From UMGS172 sp045636945 (lineage in GTDB: Bacteria; Bacillota; Clostridia; Oscillospirales; Acutalibacteraceae), in the NCBI GenBank assembly GCA_045636945.1, contig JAZTYO010000032.1:46997-110996 (forward strand): a stretch of 64,000 nt of DNA, in the 5' to 3' direction. The position numbers and the translations under genes are program-made. The stretch's first letter is position 1. Each line of letters opens with the position of its first letter. Below the pieces are notes generated by a model that saw nothing but the letters and a program-made list of their open reading frames with translations, was not told where the DNA came from and made no database searches. This document shows, piece by piece, positions 1-8,920 of the stretch.

Positions 1-6
1 TTGATA

Positions 7-2973
7 TTAATTGCCGGAATTGGTAGAGGGAGTATAATCCTTCGGCGGTGTTTGTTGGATTGAAACAAAGTAATCTACAATGCCTTGTGTCAATGCCTTA
101 CCGCATTCGCTGTTAAAATCGTCACGAATCATATCGGAATATTCGTCAGCGTTGGTGATAAAGCCGTTTTCGGTTAGAACAACAGGACAGTCGGTCTGAC
201 GAGCAGTAAAGAAGTAGTGCCACTTAACACCACTCCATTTAGACTTTTTATAAAGCTTGCCATCACCGTGGAAAGGCTTTGAACTGTTATAAATTGCCGT
301 CAGTTCGTCCGACGTATAGTTATAAATTGCGTCGTTTATCATTTTTGCCGCATTGGCCGAAAACGCATTAAAATGGTATGAGTTAAAGGCTCTCGGAGAG
401 GATGAATCGGATGCGTTACGGTGGATTGCAATACAGTAATCAGCACCGACGTCACGCAGTAGCTTCATACGCTGCTCGGAGGTTGGGTTACTAGCGTTAT
501 CATAACGCGTAAGATAAACTTTAGCACCGATAGATTCAAGCTGTGCTTTGATTTTCTCTGCAAGCATAAGGTTGAGCTGTGACTCATTGTATTTGCCGTG
601 GCTTCCAACAGCACCTACGTCGTTACCGCCGTGACCCACGTCGATAGCGACTACAATTCCGTCAAGTCGGTAACCGTAAGGGTTAGAATTATCAACCGTT
701 ATAACGGCAGGATTGAGGAAAGAGAACACAAGCTGACCGTCGTCGTTGTACTCGGCACTCCAACCGTAGAACATACCTGTCTTTTTTAGGTACAGACGCA
801 AGGTATGGTCTTCTTTATTTTTAATCCATTCAACCTTTTTGAATATAGGATTGTCACCGACCGAGAAATCACCGTTAATCACGGTAGCATAACAGAAGGT
901 GATGTCAACGTATTCAAATGTCACAGCAGAAACGGTATAATCACGGTTTCCGCCCGAGCCTTGATTGGTATATTTTTGCGGTTTTACATCAAGCTTGAAC
1001 GGTGCTTTCCAAAGCATGTCAAGTGTCAGCTTAGTGTGGCGTCCCTCCGAACTGAAGTTTGCAACAGTAATTTCGTTATGGTCGGGAAGTGTGCCCTTAT
1101 AAACTTCCAAAACCTTAACACCCTTGGACGAGGTAGTGTATACCATATTTCCGTAACGGAGCATTTTAAGCTTACCGCCTGAGGAGGAAGCATCACCGAC
1201 ACAGTAATCCACCGTGCCTTTGGGCAGGTAGTTGTTTGTCGGCCTTGAATAGTCGTTAGAATCGGTTGAGGTAAAGGTCTCAGCCTGCCAGTTTACAATC
1301 TCACCGATTTCATATTCCTTTTCACGTTCTTCGTGGATAACCGTTATGTTTCCACCGCTTTCAGATTCGGTGCCGTAGATAGATTTGGCAGTGAATTTTA
1401 CCTTTCCGAGCGATTTGTCCTCGTCATACACCAAAGGCAGGTCAATACGACCCGAATAGTTACTGTATTCACCGGTAGGCTTGCCAAGCTCGTCAAGTAT
1501 CGGCTCCTCTGTCAAGTTTACGGTAGTGCTTCCGAGTTTTGCGGTGACTGTACTGTCGGATATTGCAACACAACTTACAAGCAATACCGAACGGCTGGGA
1601 AGGCTTTGCTTTTGTGTGGGTGCAATACTCTTTATAACCGTCTTTTTATAGGTTATTTTATAGGTTTCCTTAACACCCTTATGCTCAACGACAAAGGTAT
1701 TTAAACCAATGTCAAGCTCGAGGTCAAGCGAGAAATAACCAAGTGCGGTACGTTCAATTTCTTCGCCATTCAAGGTAAGCTTAAACGAAGGGTCAGAAGC
1801 TCCAGAAAGAATCGTTTTAGAGTTGTATGTAGTGAATTTTTTCTTTTCGGGACGGGAAATTGTAAGGTCCTTCAAGACGTAATCGTTGTCCCATTGGTCA
1901 GCCAAAAACTTAATAACGGCTCCTCGACTCTCGGTTTGGTCTTTGAAATATTCATCCCAACCGTCAATGCCGATACCTGTAATCTCAAGCGTATCAAGAG
2001 CTTGTAGCTGACTGATAATCTGGTCGGTTTGCTGCCAACCTTCGGCTTTACTGCCAAGTTTACTGTAATCGATCTTACAGTAAACGTCCTTCTCCATTTC
2101 GAGCTCGGTTCTCCAACCCTCGAAATAGGTCATAAAACTTACGTCGTCGCGTTCGGTAGAATAGGGGTTAAATACAATAACAAAGTCGCAGAAATCACCG
2201 TTGAACCATTGTTTGACGTTAAATACAGCACCTTCGGGATAGCTTTCCTCGTTGATTTCAATGCCTGTGTAAAGCGTTTGGTCTGCCTTGGCAGTTGCCA
2301 TATAAAAGTCACGCATAGCCATAGACAGAACGCTTTTTAATTTTAGTTCTGATGTGCCTTCGGGCATATCAGAAGGCAGGATATACATATTTTTAAAAAC
2401 AAGCATATCAGAGTAATTTCCTATATTTTTGTCCGACAAAGCCTTACAGATTCTATCAATATCAGTTTGGTCGGCAAGGCTGTTTTTCAGCATTGCTCGT
2501 ATATCGAGAGCAGTAATAACCGAAACGTTCTGAGATTTTGCATAGAAGTAAAAATCTTTAAGAAAATCGCCTAAAGGAGTCTCAAAGCCCTCAACTGGGA
2601 ATAGAAGTCCGTCCTTGTAGTTTAATGTTAACTCAACGGTATCAAATCCGTCAGCCTTCAAGCTGTCAACAATTTTTTTAGCGTCTTCAAGTGCAGTGTC
2701 AATTGATGCTTCATCGGTCAAGAAATCCTCACCAGGTGCTATTGAGATACTGTTGAAGGTAGTAAAAGGTGTTTTTTCAACCTGAATTACAGGCTCGGTT
2801 ACGGTGGGTAACGAACTCGAAGTACTGTCAACCGATTCTGTTTGTGAACGGCTGTCTTTGTTGGCAAGCATAAATATACCTGCCGAAGCTGCGGATATCA
2901 CAACGGTGATAACCAACAGTATCGGTATGATTAGTTTTAGATTGATTTTTGCTTTAGACGTCTCGTTGCTCAT
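7..2973 (-). CDS. Exported N-acetylmuramoyl-L-alanine amidase (Amidase_3) with GHL10-like N-terminal region
   Basis: Peptidoglycan amidase, 988 aa, cleaving the bond between N-acetylmuramic acid and L-alanine. An uncleaved signal anchor lies at about residues 12-36. Residues about 70-390 resemble a diverged TIM barrel of the GHL10/YngK type, followed by Ig-like beta segments (about 400-560). The C-terminal Amidase_3 domain (about 775-970) shows the expected zinc and catalytic residues: His in DVGHGG, Glu in YNESQLN, His in AIHRNAS and Glu in LTENGFITN. The ATG lies 2 bases past the stop of the upstream GHL10 gene, so the two are one leftward operon. The enzyme assignment is strong; the fold of the N-terminal half is inference. 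A role in cell separation or spore cortex/coat remodelling is possible but not shown. Confidence 0.88.
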   Translation of the reverse strand: MSNETSKAKINLKLIIPILLVITVVISAASAGIFMLANKDSRSQTESVDSTSSSLPTVTEPVIQVEKTPFTTFNSISIAPGEDFLTDEASIDTALEDAKKIVDSLKADGFDTVELTLNYKDGLLFPVEGFETPLGDFLKDFYFYAKSQNVSVITALDIRAMLKNSLADQTDIDRICKALSDKNIGNYSDMLVFKNMYILPSDMPEGTSELKLKSVLSMAMRDFYMATAKADQTLYTGIEINEESYPEGAVFNVKQWFNGDFCDFVIVFNPYSTERDDVSFMTYFEGWRTELEMEKDVYCKIDYSKLGSKAEGWQQTDQIISQLQALDTLEITGIGIDGWDEYFKDQTESRGAVIKFLADQWDNDYVLKDLTISRPEKKKFTTYNSKTILSGASDPSFKLTLNGEEIERTALGYFSLDLELDIGLNTFVVEHKGVKETYKITYKKTVIKSIAPTQKQSLPSRSVLLVSCVAISDSTVTAKLGSTTVNLTEEPILDELGKPTGEYSNYSGRIDLPLVYDEDKSLGKVKFTAKSIYGTESESGGNITVIHEEREKEYEIGEIVNWQAETFTSTDSNDYSRPTNNYLPKGTVDYCVGDASSSGGKLKMLRYGNMVYTTSSKGVKVLEVYKGTLPDHNEITVANFSSEGRHTKLTLDMLWKAPFKLDVKPQKYTNQGSGGNRDYTVSAVTFEYVDITFCYATVINGDFSVGDNPIFKKVEWIKNKEDHTLRLYLKKTGMFYGWSAEYNDDGQLVFSFLNPAVITVDNSNPYGYRLDGIVVAIDVGHGGNDVGAVGSHGKYNESQLNLMLAEKIKAQLESIGAKVYLTRYDNASNPTSEQRMKLLRDVGADYCIAIHRNASDSSSPRAFNSYHFNAFSANAAKMINDAIYNYTSDELTAIYNSSKPFHGDGKLYKKSKWSGVKWHYFFTARQTDCPVVLTENGFITNADEYSDMIRDDFNSECGKALTQGIVDYFVSIQQTPPKDYTPSTNSGN

Positions 2974-2975
2974 TT

Positions 2976-4538
2976 TTACTCCTGCTTTATACTTTTAAGT
3001 GCTTGTTTGAGATTATTATATTGTGCTTGTGTTAAGCTGTCGGTTGATGTGATTTCTGTATATGAGAAAATAAACACACCGTCACAGTTCTTTGATTTAG
3101 CATCCAAAGTTTGCCTTGCCAAAATGTCGTCATCGGTTTTCCATTCGGTTGTATTGGCATCCTCGGTATCGATTTTATATGCCGCAAGTCCGATGTAAAG
3201 CTTAACATTGCTCTTGCGTTTTATTGAAAGCCAACGGTTGATAACCGTTGTGTAATCGGCAATGGGATGGTCATAACCAAAATAGATTTGCGGTGCTATG
3301 TAATCGATAAATCCGTTTGAGTTCATCCACTTGGCAATATCGGCATATTTGATTTTGTAGTTGTCGTCTGTACCGTTCTGGGAAATATGGTACGAAGGGC
3401 TTATGCCGAACTGAACATTTTTGTCAATGGCTTTTATGGCACTGTAAACCCCCGAAATAAGTGCGTTGACGTTGGCTCGGCGCCAATCGTCAAGCGAAAG
3501 GGAAGTACCCGAAGCCAAATATTCAGGCTTGTCAAAATCACTGTCAACAGCATTGGTATATGGATAGAAATAGTCGTCAAAGTGTATGCCGTCTACATCA
3601 TAATTCTGAACAATCTCGCGGACACCGTCGATTATAAGCCTTTGTACGTCAATGGATGATGGGTTAAAGTAAATACCGTTTTTATAGGTCAGAACGTTAC
3701 GCATCTTTCCCGAATCACCGCTATTATACCATTTTCTTGCAGGATGATTCGCAGCAAGCGAGTTGACATTGGTCGACGTTGCTGAAATTCGGTAGGGATT
3801 AAGCCAGGCGTGAATCTGCAAATTGCGGTTATGTGCCGCAGTCACCATATATTTCAATGGGTCATAGCCTGGGTCCTTGCCTTGAGTACCCGTCATATAA
3901 ACGCTCATCGGGAAATATTCCGAATAGTAAAGAGCATCGGCAAACGGTCTTACCTGAACGATAACTGCATCGCAACCAAGAGTTTTAGCATCGTCAAACA
4001 TTTTATTTATCTTCTGCTTGAACGAAGCCTCGGTATCGTTTCTGAAATCAAGCTCGTAATATGAATACCATATAGCCGAAGTGAAGGATTGCTTCGGTGT
4101 GACGGTGGGTGTACTCAATGAAGTGTTGTCGGACGAGGTCTGTTCCGATGACGTTACTGAGCTTGTGCTTGAAGATGTGGTTTCAGTCGATGTTACATCG
4201 GAGGTTGTTACATCTGAGGAGGTAACCGATGAGTTTCCTGAGGAAACGTTGGAAGGTGAATCGGATGATACCAAGTCTGAGGACGTTACGTCGGTATTAC
4301 TGCTATTGAGTGATGTTGTATCAGAACTTGCATAAGGAGTCGAAATCACATTGTTTGTGCTTTCAGTAACCTGATTATGTTCGGATGAAGCGTAGCTACT
4401 GTTGTTGGCTGATAAAGTACCGTTACGGTCATTGTTTACGAGCATAATACAACCAACCATTGCCAAAGCGTAAGTGATTGCAACAGCCAAAGCGATAAGA
4501 ATTACGGTAGCACGTTTCATTCTATTAACACTCTGCAA
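2976..4538 (-). CDS. GHL10 (DUF187, YngK-like) glycoside hydrolase-like exported protein
   Basis: Exported 520-aa protein of the glycosyl-hydrolase-like 10 family, thought to act on cell-wall or extracellular glycans. An N-terminal membrane segment (about 10-32) is followed by a very Ser/Thr/Asp-rich low-complexity linker (about 40-150), typical of a surface-exposed stalk. The barrel occupies about 150-515, with family motifs such as AVIVQVRPFADALY, IHAWLNPYRIS and GIHFDDYFYPY. I take TTG at 4536-4538 as the start because a GGAGG sits 7 bases upstream; an ATG 18 bases further in lacks that spacing. It is immediately followed by the amidase, whose N-terminal half looks related, so the pair probably acts on the same substrate. 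Confidence 0.85.
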   Translation of the reverse strand: MQSVNRMKRATVILIALAVAITYALAMVGCIMLVNNDRNGTLSANNSSYASSEHNQVTESTNNVISTPYASSDTTSLNSSNTDVTSSDLVSSDSPSNVSSGNSSVTSSDVTTSDVTSTETTSSSTSSVTSSEQTSSDNTSLSTPTVTPKQSFTSAIWYSYYELDFRNDTEASFKQKINKMFDDAKTLGCDAVIVQVRPFADALYYSEYFPMSVYMTGTQGKDPGYDPLKYMVTAAHNRNLQIHAWLNPYRISATSTNVNSLAANHPARKWYNSGDSGKMRNVLTYKNGIYFNPSSIDVQRLIIDGVREIVQNYDVDGIHFDDYFYPYTNAVDSDFDKPEYLASGTSLSLDDWRRANVNALISGVYSAIKAIDKNVQFGISPSYHISQNGTDDNYKIKYADIAKWMNSNGFIDYIAPQIYFGYDHPIADYTTVINRWLSIKRKSNVKLYIGLAAYKIDTEDANTTEWKTDDDILARQTLDAKSKNCDGVFIFSYTEITSTDSLTQAQYNNLKQALKSIKQE

Positions 4539-4632
4539 AGTTACGCCTCCTAAAAACAGTTGAATTATATACTTAATTATATTATAATATTATTGAAATA
4601 ACAATAGTATTTTTTTGAAAAAGAGATTTTAT

Positions 4633-4908
4633 ATGACAAAATTTGATCATTATTTTTTGGTATATCTGGCAATAATTTCTTTTATTTCCATAATATTGAC
4701 TGTTGCCGATAAAATGAGAGCGAAAAAACGCAAATACCGCGTACCTGAAGCGGTACTGTTTTTGTTTGCTGTTCTCGGTGGAAGTGCCGTGATGTACCTC
4801 ACAATGTGCCTTATCCGACATAAAACACAGAAAAGCCGATTTGTGTTCGGTATACCGTTTATTTTTTTTGTGCAGTGTGCTTGCATCTACGCAATATACA
4901 CACATTAA
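4633..4908 (+). CDS. DUF1294 membrane protein
   Basis: Small integral membrane protein of about 91 aa with hydrophobic segments at both ends. The central block D-K-x-R-A-K-K-R-K-Y-R-V-P-E followed by LGGSAVMYL and R-H-K-T-x-K is the DUF1294 signature. Function of the family is unknown. I prefer ATG 4633 (aaaaagaga upstream) over a TTG 18 bases earlier, but the ribosome binding site is weak. It is divergent from the GHL10/amidase operon across a very AT-rich gap. Confidence 0.7.
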   Translation: MTKFDHYFLVYLAIISFISIILTVADKMRAKKRKYRVPEAVLFLFAVLGGSAVMYLTMCLIRHKTQKSRFVFGIPFIFFVQCACIYAIYTH

Positions 4909-4920
4909 TGTAAATGCCTA

Positions 4921-4949
4921 TTGACAAATAGTAATATTGCGAATATAAT
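4921..4949 (+). promoter_or_regulatory. Sigma-A promoter of the FMN riboswitch / ribU unit
   Basis: TTGACA at 4921-4926 and TATAAT at 4944-4949 are perfect consensus boxes with a 17-base spacer. Transcription would start near 4956, just ahead of the riboswitch. Confidence 0.85.
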
Positions 4950-4970
4950 AAATTGTGCAAATTAAATACT

Positions 4971-5095
4971 GTCTTCAGGGCGGGGTGAGATTCCCCACCG
5001 GCGGTGAAAGGCTTTGCCTTAAGCCCGCGAGCATGAAAATGCAGATTTGGTGAGATTCCAAAGCCGACGGTCAGAGTCCGGATGAAAGAAGATAC
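4971..5095 (+). promoter_or_regulatory. FMN riboswitch (RFN element)
   Basis: All conserved RFN blocks are present in order: TCTTCAGGGCGGGGTGAGAT, CCCCACCGGCGGT, GCCCGCGAGC, GGTGAGATTCC, GCCGACGGT and AGTCCGGATGAAAGAAGA. FMN binding is expected to favour the terminator at 5123-5155 and switch off the riboflavin transporter downstream. Confidence 0.96.
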
Positions 5096-5122
5096 ATAAA
5101 GCACTTTTTTGTGTTGTTTTGT

Positions 5123-5155
5123 TCCGCCTTGTTTTCAGGGCGGATTTTATTTTTT
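5123..5155 (+). terminator. Intrinsic terminator, expression platform of the FMN riboswitch
   Basis: TCCGCC (5123-5128) pairs with GGCGGA (5139-5144), followed by TTTTATTTTTT. It lies between the aptamer and the ribosome binding site GGAGG at 5156-5160. Confidence 0.8.
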
Positions 5156-5167
5156 GGAGGGTATCAG

Positions 5168-5833
5168 ATGTCAACCAAATCAAACAATATCAAAAAAATG
5201 TCGGTCGTTGCGGTACTTTGTGCTATCGCATACTTGGTTTCATTAGTATTTCCATTTAAGGTTCAGTTTTTGACCTTTGATTTAAAGGATGCAATAATTG
5301 CAATTTCTGCTTTAATGTACGGACCTATGGCAGGTCTTATAAGTTCAATTATTGTTCCGTTTATTGAGTTTATAACCACCTCAGAAACAGGAGTATACGG
5401 TTTTGTTATGAACTTCTTGTCAAGTGCTGCATTTTCAGTAACGGCAGGTCTGATTTATAAATACCGCAAGTCGTTTTTTGGAGCAATTATCGCGATGATT
5501 TCATCGGTTTTTGCAGTAACGGCAGTTATGTTGGTTGCCAATTTGTTTATAACTCCGTATTATATGCAGGTTCCGAGGGAAATGGTGGTTGAACTTATCC
5601 CTGCACTTTTGTTACCGTTTAATCTTATAAAGTCTATTGTAAATGCATCTTTGACCTTGCTTATTTATAAACCGATAACCGCGGCATTCGGACGAATGAG
5701 ATTGACCGAAAGAAAGGCATACGATAAGTCGCAAGGACTTCGATCAGTTATTCTTGCAGTGAGTTGCCTTGCTGTTGCGACAGGAGCTATTGTCGTGTTT
5801 GTTCTGTGTCTTGGTGGCTCGGTTGATATTTGA
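5168..5833 (+). CDS. ribU: Riboflavin ECF transporter substrate-specificity (S) component
   Basis: Membrane S component that captures riboflavin and works with the shared ECF energising module (not in this window). The 221-aa product has about six hydrophobic segments, the typical size of RibU. Family features include the KVQFLTFDLKDAI segment and YGPMAGL before the second helix. ATG 5168 is chosen because GGAGG ends 7 bases before it; an earlier GTG would lie inside the riboswitch terminator. The FMN riboswitch directly upstream is strong independent support for riboflavin as the substrate. Confidence 0.93.
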   Translation: MSTKSNNIKKMSVVAVLCAIAYLVSLVFPFKVQFLTFDLKDAIIAISALMYGPMAGLISSIIVPFIEFITTSETGVYGFVMNFLSSAAFSVTAGLIYKYRKSFFGAIIAMISSVFAVTAVMLVANLFITPYYMQVPREMVVELIPALLLPFNLIKSIVNASLTLLIYKPITAAFGRMRLTERKAYDKSQGLRSVILAVSCLAVATGAIVVFVLCLGGSVDI

Positions 5834-5844
5834 AAAATTTACTA

Positions 5845-5872
5845 TTGACAAATTATAATTTTATGTTATAAT
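5845..5872 (+). promoter_or_regulatory. Sigma-A promoter of metK leader
   Basis: TTGACA at 5845-5850 and TATAAT at 5867-5872 with a 16-base spacer, ending about 23 bases before the SAM aptamer. Confidence 0.8.
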
Positions 5873-5895
5873 ACCAAACGGAAATTTGAATACGT

Positions 5896-5992
5896 CCTTA
5901 TCAAGAGTGGTGGAGGGAATCGGCCCGATGACACCCGGCAACCTGTGGTCACACAAGGTGCTAAATCCGACGGTTTTTACCGAAAGATGAGG
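5896..5992 (+). promoter_or_regulatory. SAM-I (S-box) riboswitch
   Basis: Classical S-box landmarks: CCTTATCAAGAG, GGTGGAGGGA, GGCCCGATGACACCCGGCAA, GGTGCTAAATCC and AAAGATGAGG. SAM binding should free the terminator at 6001-6028 and reduce metK expression, a standard feedback loop. Confidence 0.96.
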
Positions 5993-6000
5993 TTTAATTT

Positions 6001-6028
6001 GACCTGCTCTTTCGGAGCAGGTCTTTTT
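6001..6028 (+). terminator. Intrinsic terminator, expression platform of the SAM riboswitch
   Basis: GACCTGCTC (6001-6009) pairs perfectly with GAGCAGGTC (6015-6023) around a 5-base loop, then TTTTT. Confidence 0.92.
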
Positions 6029-6067
6029 GTTTGTTTAAAATGAATTTTAAAATAAAGGAAGAAAATT

Positions 6068-7249
6068 ATGGGAAAGTTTTTGTTTACATCTGAATCGGTA
6101 ACTGCAGGTCACCCCGATAAAGTATCGGACAGTGTATCTGATGCAATTCTTGATGCTATCATTGCTCAGGACCCTCAAGCCCGTGTTGCTTGCGAAACCT
6201 TCTGCACTACCGGTGTTGTCACCGTTATGGGTGAGATAACCACCACCGCAAAGGTTGATATTCCTAAAATCGTTCGTAAGACCGTTTGTGATATCGGTTA
6301 CGATTCACCCTCCAAGGGCTTTGACGGTAATACCTGTGCTGTTATGGTATCGTTGGATGAGCAGTCGCCCGATATTGCAATGGGTGTTGATAAGTCATTA
6401 GAGCTTAAAAGCGGTGATGATGATGAGTATAACCTCCACGGTGCAGGCGACCAGGGTATGATGTTCGGTTATGCGTGTGACGAAACACCCGAATTGATGC
6501 CTATGCCCATTTCCTTGGCACATAAGCTTGCAAGAAAGTTGACCAATGTCAGAAAAGACGGTACTTTGGGTTATCTTTGCCCCGACGGTAAGACTCAGGT
6601 CACAGTTGAGTATGTTGACGGCAAGCCTTCCCGCGTTGAGGCTGTTGTTGTTTCAAGCCAGCACAGTGCCGATGTTTCCTTGGAAACCTTGCGTTCCGAT
6701 ATTCTCGAAAAGGTTATCAAGCCCATCATCCCAGAAGGTATGATGGACGATGAAACTAAGGTTTACATAAACCCCACAGGACGTTTTGTTGTCGGTGGTC
6801 CTCAGGGTGATACCGGTCTTACAGGACGTAAGATTATCGTTGATACCTACGGCGGTTATGCACGTCACGGCGGCGGTGCATTCAGCGGTAAAGACCCCAC
6901 AAAGGTCGACCGTTCGGCAGCCTATGCAGCACGTTATGTTGCAAAAAATATTGTTAAAGCAGGTTTGGCTACCAAGTGTGAGGTTGAGTTGGCCTATGCT
7001 ATCGGTGTTGCTAAGCCCGTCTCGGTTATGGTTGATACCTTTGGCACGGGTAAGTTTGCTGATGATAAAATTGCCGATGTAGTAAATAAGGTATTTGACC
7101 TTCGTCCTGCCGCAATTATCGATACTTTCGATATGCGTACTCCTATTTACTCCAACCTTTCGGCTTTGGGTCACCTTGGCCGTGAAGAACTCGGCGTCAA
7201 GTGGGAATTGACCGATAAGGTTGACGCTTTGCTCGAGGCTTTGAAGTGA
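6068..7249 (+). CDS. metK: S-adenosylmethionine synthetase (methionine adenosyltransferase)
   Basis: Makes S-adenosylmethionine from methionine and ATP; cytosolic tetramer. The 393-aa product is of family length. It starts FTSESVTAGHPDK (methionine/ATP-binding His in GHPDK), and has GAGDQGMMFGYA (signature 1) and GGGAFSGKDPTKVDRSAAY (signature 2 plus catalytic Lys/Asp residues). AAGGA precedes the ATG. It is a single-gene unit: SAM riboswitch upstream, strong terminator at about 7264 downstream. The TrmD enzymes further along the window use its product. Confidence 0.98.
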   Translation: MGKFLFTSESVTAGHPDKVSDSVSDAILDAIIAQDPQARVACETFCTTGVVTVMGEITTTAKVDIPKIVRKTVCDIGYDSPSKGFDGNTCAVMVSLDEQSPDIAMGVDKSLELKSGDDDEYNLHGAGDQGMMFGYACDETPELMPMPISLAHKLARKLTNVRKDGTLGYLCPDGKTQVTVEYVDGKPSRVEAVVVSSQHSADVSLETLRSDILEKVIKPIIPEGMMDDETKVYINPTGRFVVGGPQGDTGLTGRKIIVDTYGGYARHGGGAFSGKDPTKVDRSAAYAARYVAKNIVKAGLATKCEVELAYAIGVAKPVSVMVDTFGTGKFADDKIADVVNKVFDLRPAAIIDTFDMRTPIYSNLSALGHLGREELGVKWELTDKVDALLEALK

Positions 7250-7262
7250 TATTAAAAAATTC

Positions 7263-7302
7263 AAAACACCTGCCGTAAATTTTACGCGGCAGGTGTTTTT
7301 TG
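7263..7302 (+). terminator. Intrinsic terminator after metK
   Basis: ACACCTGCCG pairs with CGGCAGGTGT around an A/T-rich loop, followed by a T-run; A-rich on the other side, so it may work in both directions. Confidence 0.85.
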
Positions 7303-7304
7303 TG

Positions 7305-7333
7305 TTGCAAAAAGTATAATTTTGGGGTACAAT
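7305..7333 (+). promoter_or_regulatory. Possible promoter of pepD
   Basis: TTGCAA (7305-7310) and TACAAT (7328-7333) with a 17-base spacer. Two mismatches to consensus, so only moderately supported. Confidence 0.4.
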
Positions 7334-7340
7334 ATCTGTT

Positions 7341-7368
7341 TGTAGGGGATATTGACTTAACGTCCCGT
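7341..7368 (+). repeat. Degenerate copy of a short palindromic dispersed repeat
   Basis: TGTAGGGG then a spacer and GTCCCGT resemble, in opposite orientation, the better-preserved element at 8839-8865. The match is partial, so this is a tentative call. Confidence 0.3.
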
Positions 7369-7395
7369 GTATAGTACCTATTAAGGATGAAGAAA

Positions 7396-8820
7396 ATGAT
7401 TATTTCCGAAAATTTCAACTACAATAACGAGTTTTTCAAGATTTTTGAAGAGCTTACAAAAATACCTCACGGTTCGGGTAACACTGCCGAGATTGCAAAA
7501 TATTGCTATGATTTTGCAGCGTCTTGTGGATGTGAGTCCGAAATTGATGAGGTTGGCAACGTAATAATAAAAAAATCGGCTGGTAAAGGCTTTGAAAATG
7601 CTGAGCCGATTATCCTGCAGGGTCATCTTGATATGGTTTGCGAAAAGACTCCCGATTCACAGCACGATTTTACTCGTGACCCTCTGAAATTATCTTTTGA
7701 CGGCAAGTATATAACCGCCGAAAACACCACCTTGGGCGGTGACGACGGTATTGCAGTGGCGTATGCTTTGGCTCTTGTTAAGGATAACGAATTGCAGTTG
7801 CCTGCACTTGAGATTGTGCTGACAATGGACGAGGAAACAGGTCTTTTCGGTGCGGCAGGTCTTGATGGAAGCAAGCTTAAAGGCAAAAAGCTTATAAACC
7901 TCGATTCGGAGGAAGAGGGAATATTGCTTTGCGGATGTGCAGGCGGACTTACCGCAACTATTGAGGAAAACTTTGCTTTGAACGAAGTCAATGGCAACCT
8001 TATAAAGGTTACTTTGTCGGGCTTGAAGGGTGGTCATTCAGGTTGTGAAATTCACCGCCGTCGACTCAATGCCGCATTGACCCTTGCCAAAATGCTCAAA
8101 AATTGTGGTTATGATTTTAACCTCGTTTCATACTTAAGTGGTACCAAGTTCAATGCTATTCCGTGTGTCTGCACAGCCGAGATTGTTGTTGAAAATGCCG
8201 ATGAATTTGTAAAGAATATTAATAATCAACTTGATAACATTAAAGCATCGGGTGTATCTCCTGACGACGTTCCCGTAATTACAGTTTCAGTTGCAGAATC
8301 TACCGTAAACGCTTTGAACATCGCAGATTCCAAGCGTATTATTGATTATCTTTGCAACGTTCCCGACGGAGTGATTTTAGAGGGCAAAACAGGTGTAATA
8401 ACCTCGCTAAACACGGGTGTCAGCACCTTGGAAAACGGCCAATGGCACTCCGAAGCACTTATCCGCAGTATGATAAACGACGACCTTGACGTGATTGCCC
8501 AAAAGGTTATTGCAGTTGCTCAAAACTTTAGTTTCAAGGTCGATTTTTCCGACCGATATTCGGCTTGGGAATATAACGAAGTATCTCCTTTGCGTGACAG
8601 AATGGTTGAGATTTATGAGAAGCTGTATGGTAAAAAGCCGATAGTCAGCACGATTCATGCAGGTCTTGAATGCGGTGTTATCTCGGATAAAATTCCCGGT
8701 ATGGATGCCGTGTCAATAGGTCCCGATATTTTGGACGTTCATACTGTAAACGAACGCCTTGACGTTGAAAGCGCCATCCGTTGCTTTGAATATCTTGTTG
8801 AGATTTTGAAGAATATTTAA
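7396..8820 (+). CDS. pepD: Cytosol non-specific dipeptidase / aminoacyl-histidine dipeptidase (M20C)
   Basis: Cytosolic zinc dipeptidase of about 474 aa that hydrolyses Xaa-His and other dipeptides. Metal and catalytic motifs of the M20 family are visible: QGHLDMVCEK (zinc His and catalytic Asp), TLGGDDGIAVAYAL (bridging Asp), TMDEETGLFGA (catalytic Glu and zinc Glu), INLDSEEEG (zinc Asp) and HAGLECGV (zinc His). ATG 7396 is preferred to ATG 7387 because AAGGA at 7383-7387 overlaps the earlier codon and is correctly spaced only for the later one. It stands alone between terminators. Confidence 0.92.
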   Translation: MIISENFNYNNEFFKIFEELTKIPHGSGNTAEIAKYCYDFAASCGCESEIDEVGNVIIKKSAGKGFENAEPIILQGHLDMVCEKTPDSQHDFTRDPLKLSFDGKYITAENTTLGGDDGIAVAYALALVKDNELQLPALEIVLTMDEETGLFGAAGLDGSKLKGKKLINLDSEEEGILLCGCAGGLTATIEENFALNEVNGNLIKVTLSGLKGGHSGCEIHRRRLNAALTLAKMLKNCGYDFNLVSYLSGTKFNAIPCVCTAEIVVENADEFVKNINNQLDNIKASGVSPDDVPVITVSVAESTVNALNIADSKRIIDYLCNVPDGVILEGKTGVITSLNTGVSTLENGQWHSEALIRSMINDDLDVIAQKVIAVAQNFSFKVDFSDRYSAWEYNEVSPLRDRMVEIYEKLYGKKPIVSTIHAGLECGVISDKIPGMDAVSIGPDILDVHTVNERLDVESAIRCFEYLVEILKNI

Positions 8821-8838
8821 TATTTCTTTGTGATTCAA

Positions 8839-8865
8839 ACGGGCGATTTATGAATCACCCCTACA
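8839..8865 (+). repeat. Short palindromic dispersed repeat downstream of pepD
   Basis: ACGGGCGATT-tatg-AATCACCCCTACA forms an imperfect hairpin of a kind scattered between genes in many Firmicutes. A decayed inverted copy lies upstream of pepD at 7341-7368. Confidence 0.4.
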
Positions 8866-8883
8866 ACAAAAAATCAACTATAA

Positions 8884-8916
8884 AAACCTCAAGCACAATT
8901 TTAGTGCCTGAGGTTT
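8884..8916. terminator. Bidirectional terminator between pepD and the ABC exporter operon
   Basis: AACCTCA-a-GCAC and GTGC-c-TGAGGTT form a near-perfect stem, with A-run before and T-run after, serving the convergent transcripts. Confidence 0.85.
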
Positions 8917-8920
8917 TTGT

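Noticed and set aside
6653..7264. 203-codon minus-strand frame opposite metK
   Set aside because: Shadow of metK codon usage; no start signal and no family resemblance.
7352..7375. TTGACT ... TATAGT as a pepD promoter
   Set aside because: Spacer is only 12 bases; the pair at 7305-7333 has proper spacing.
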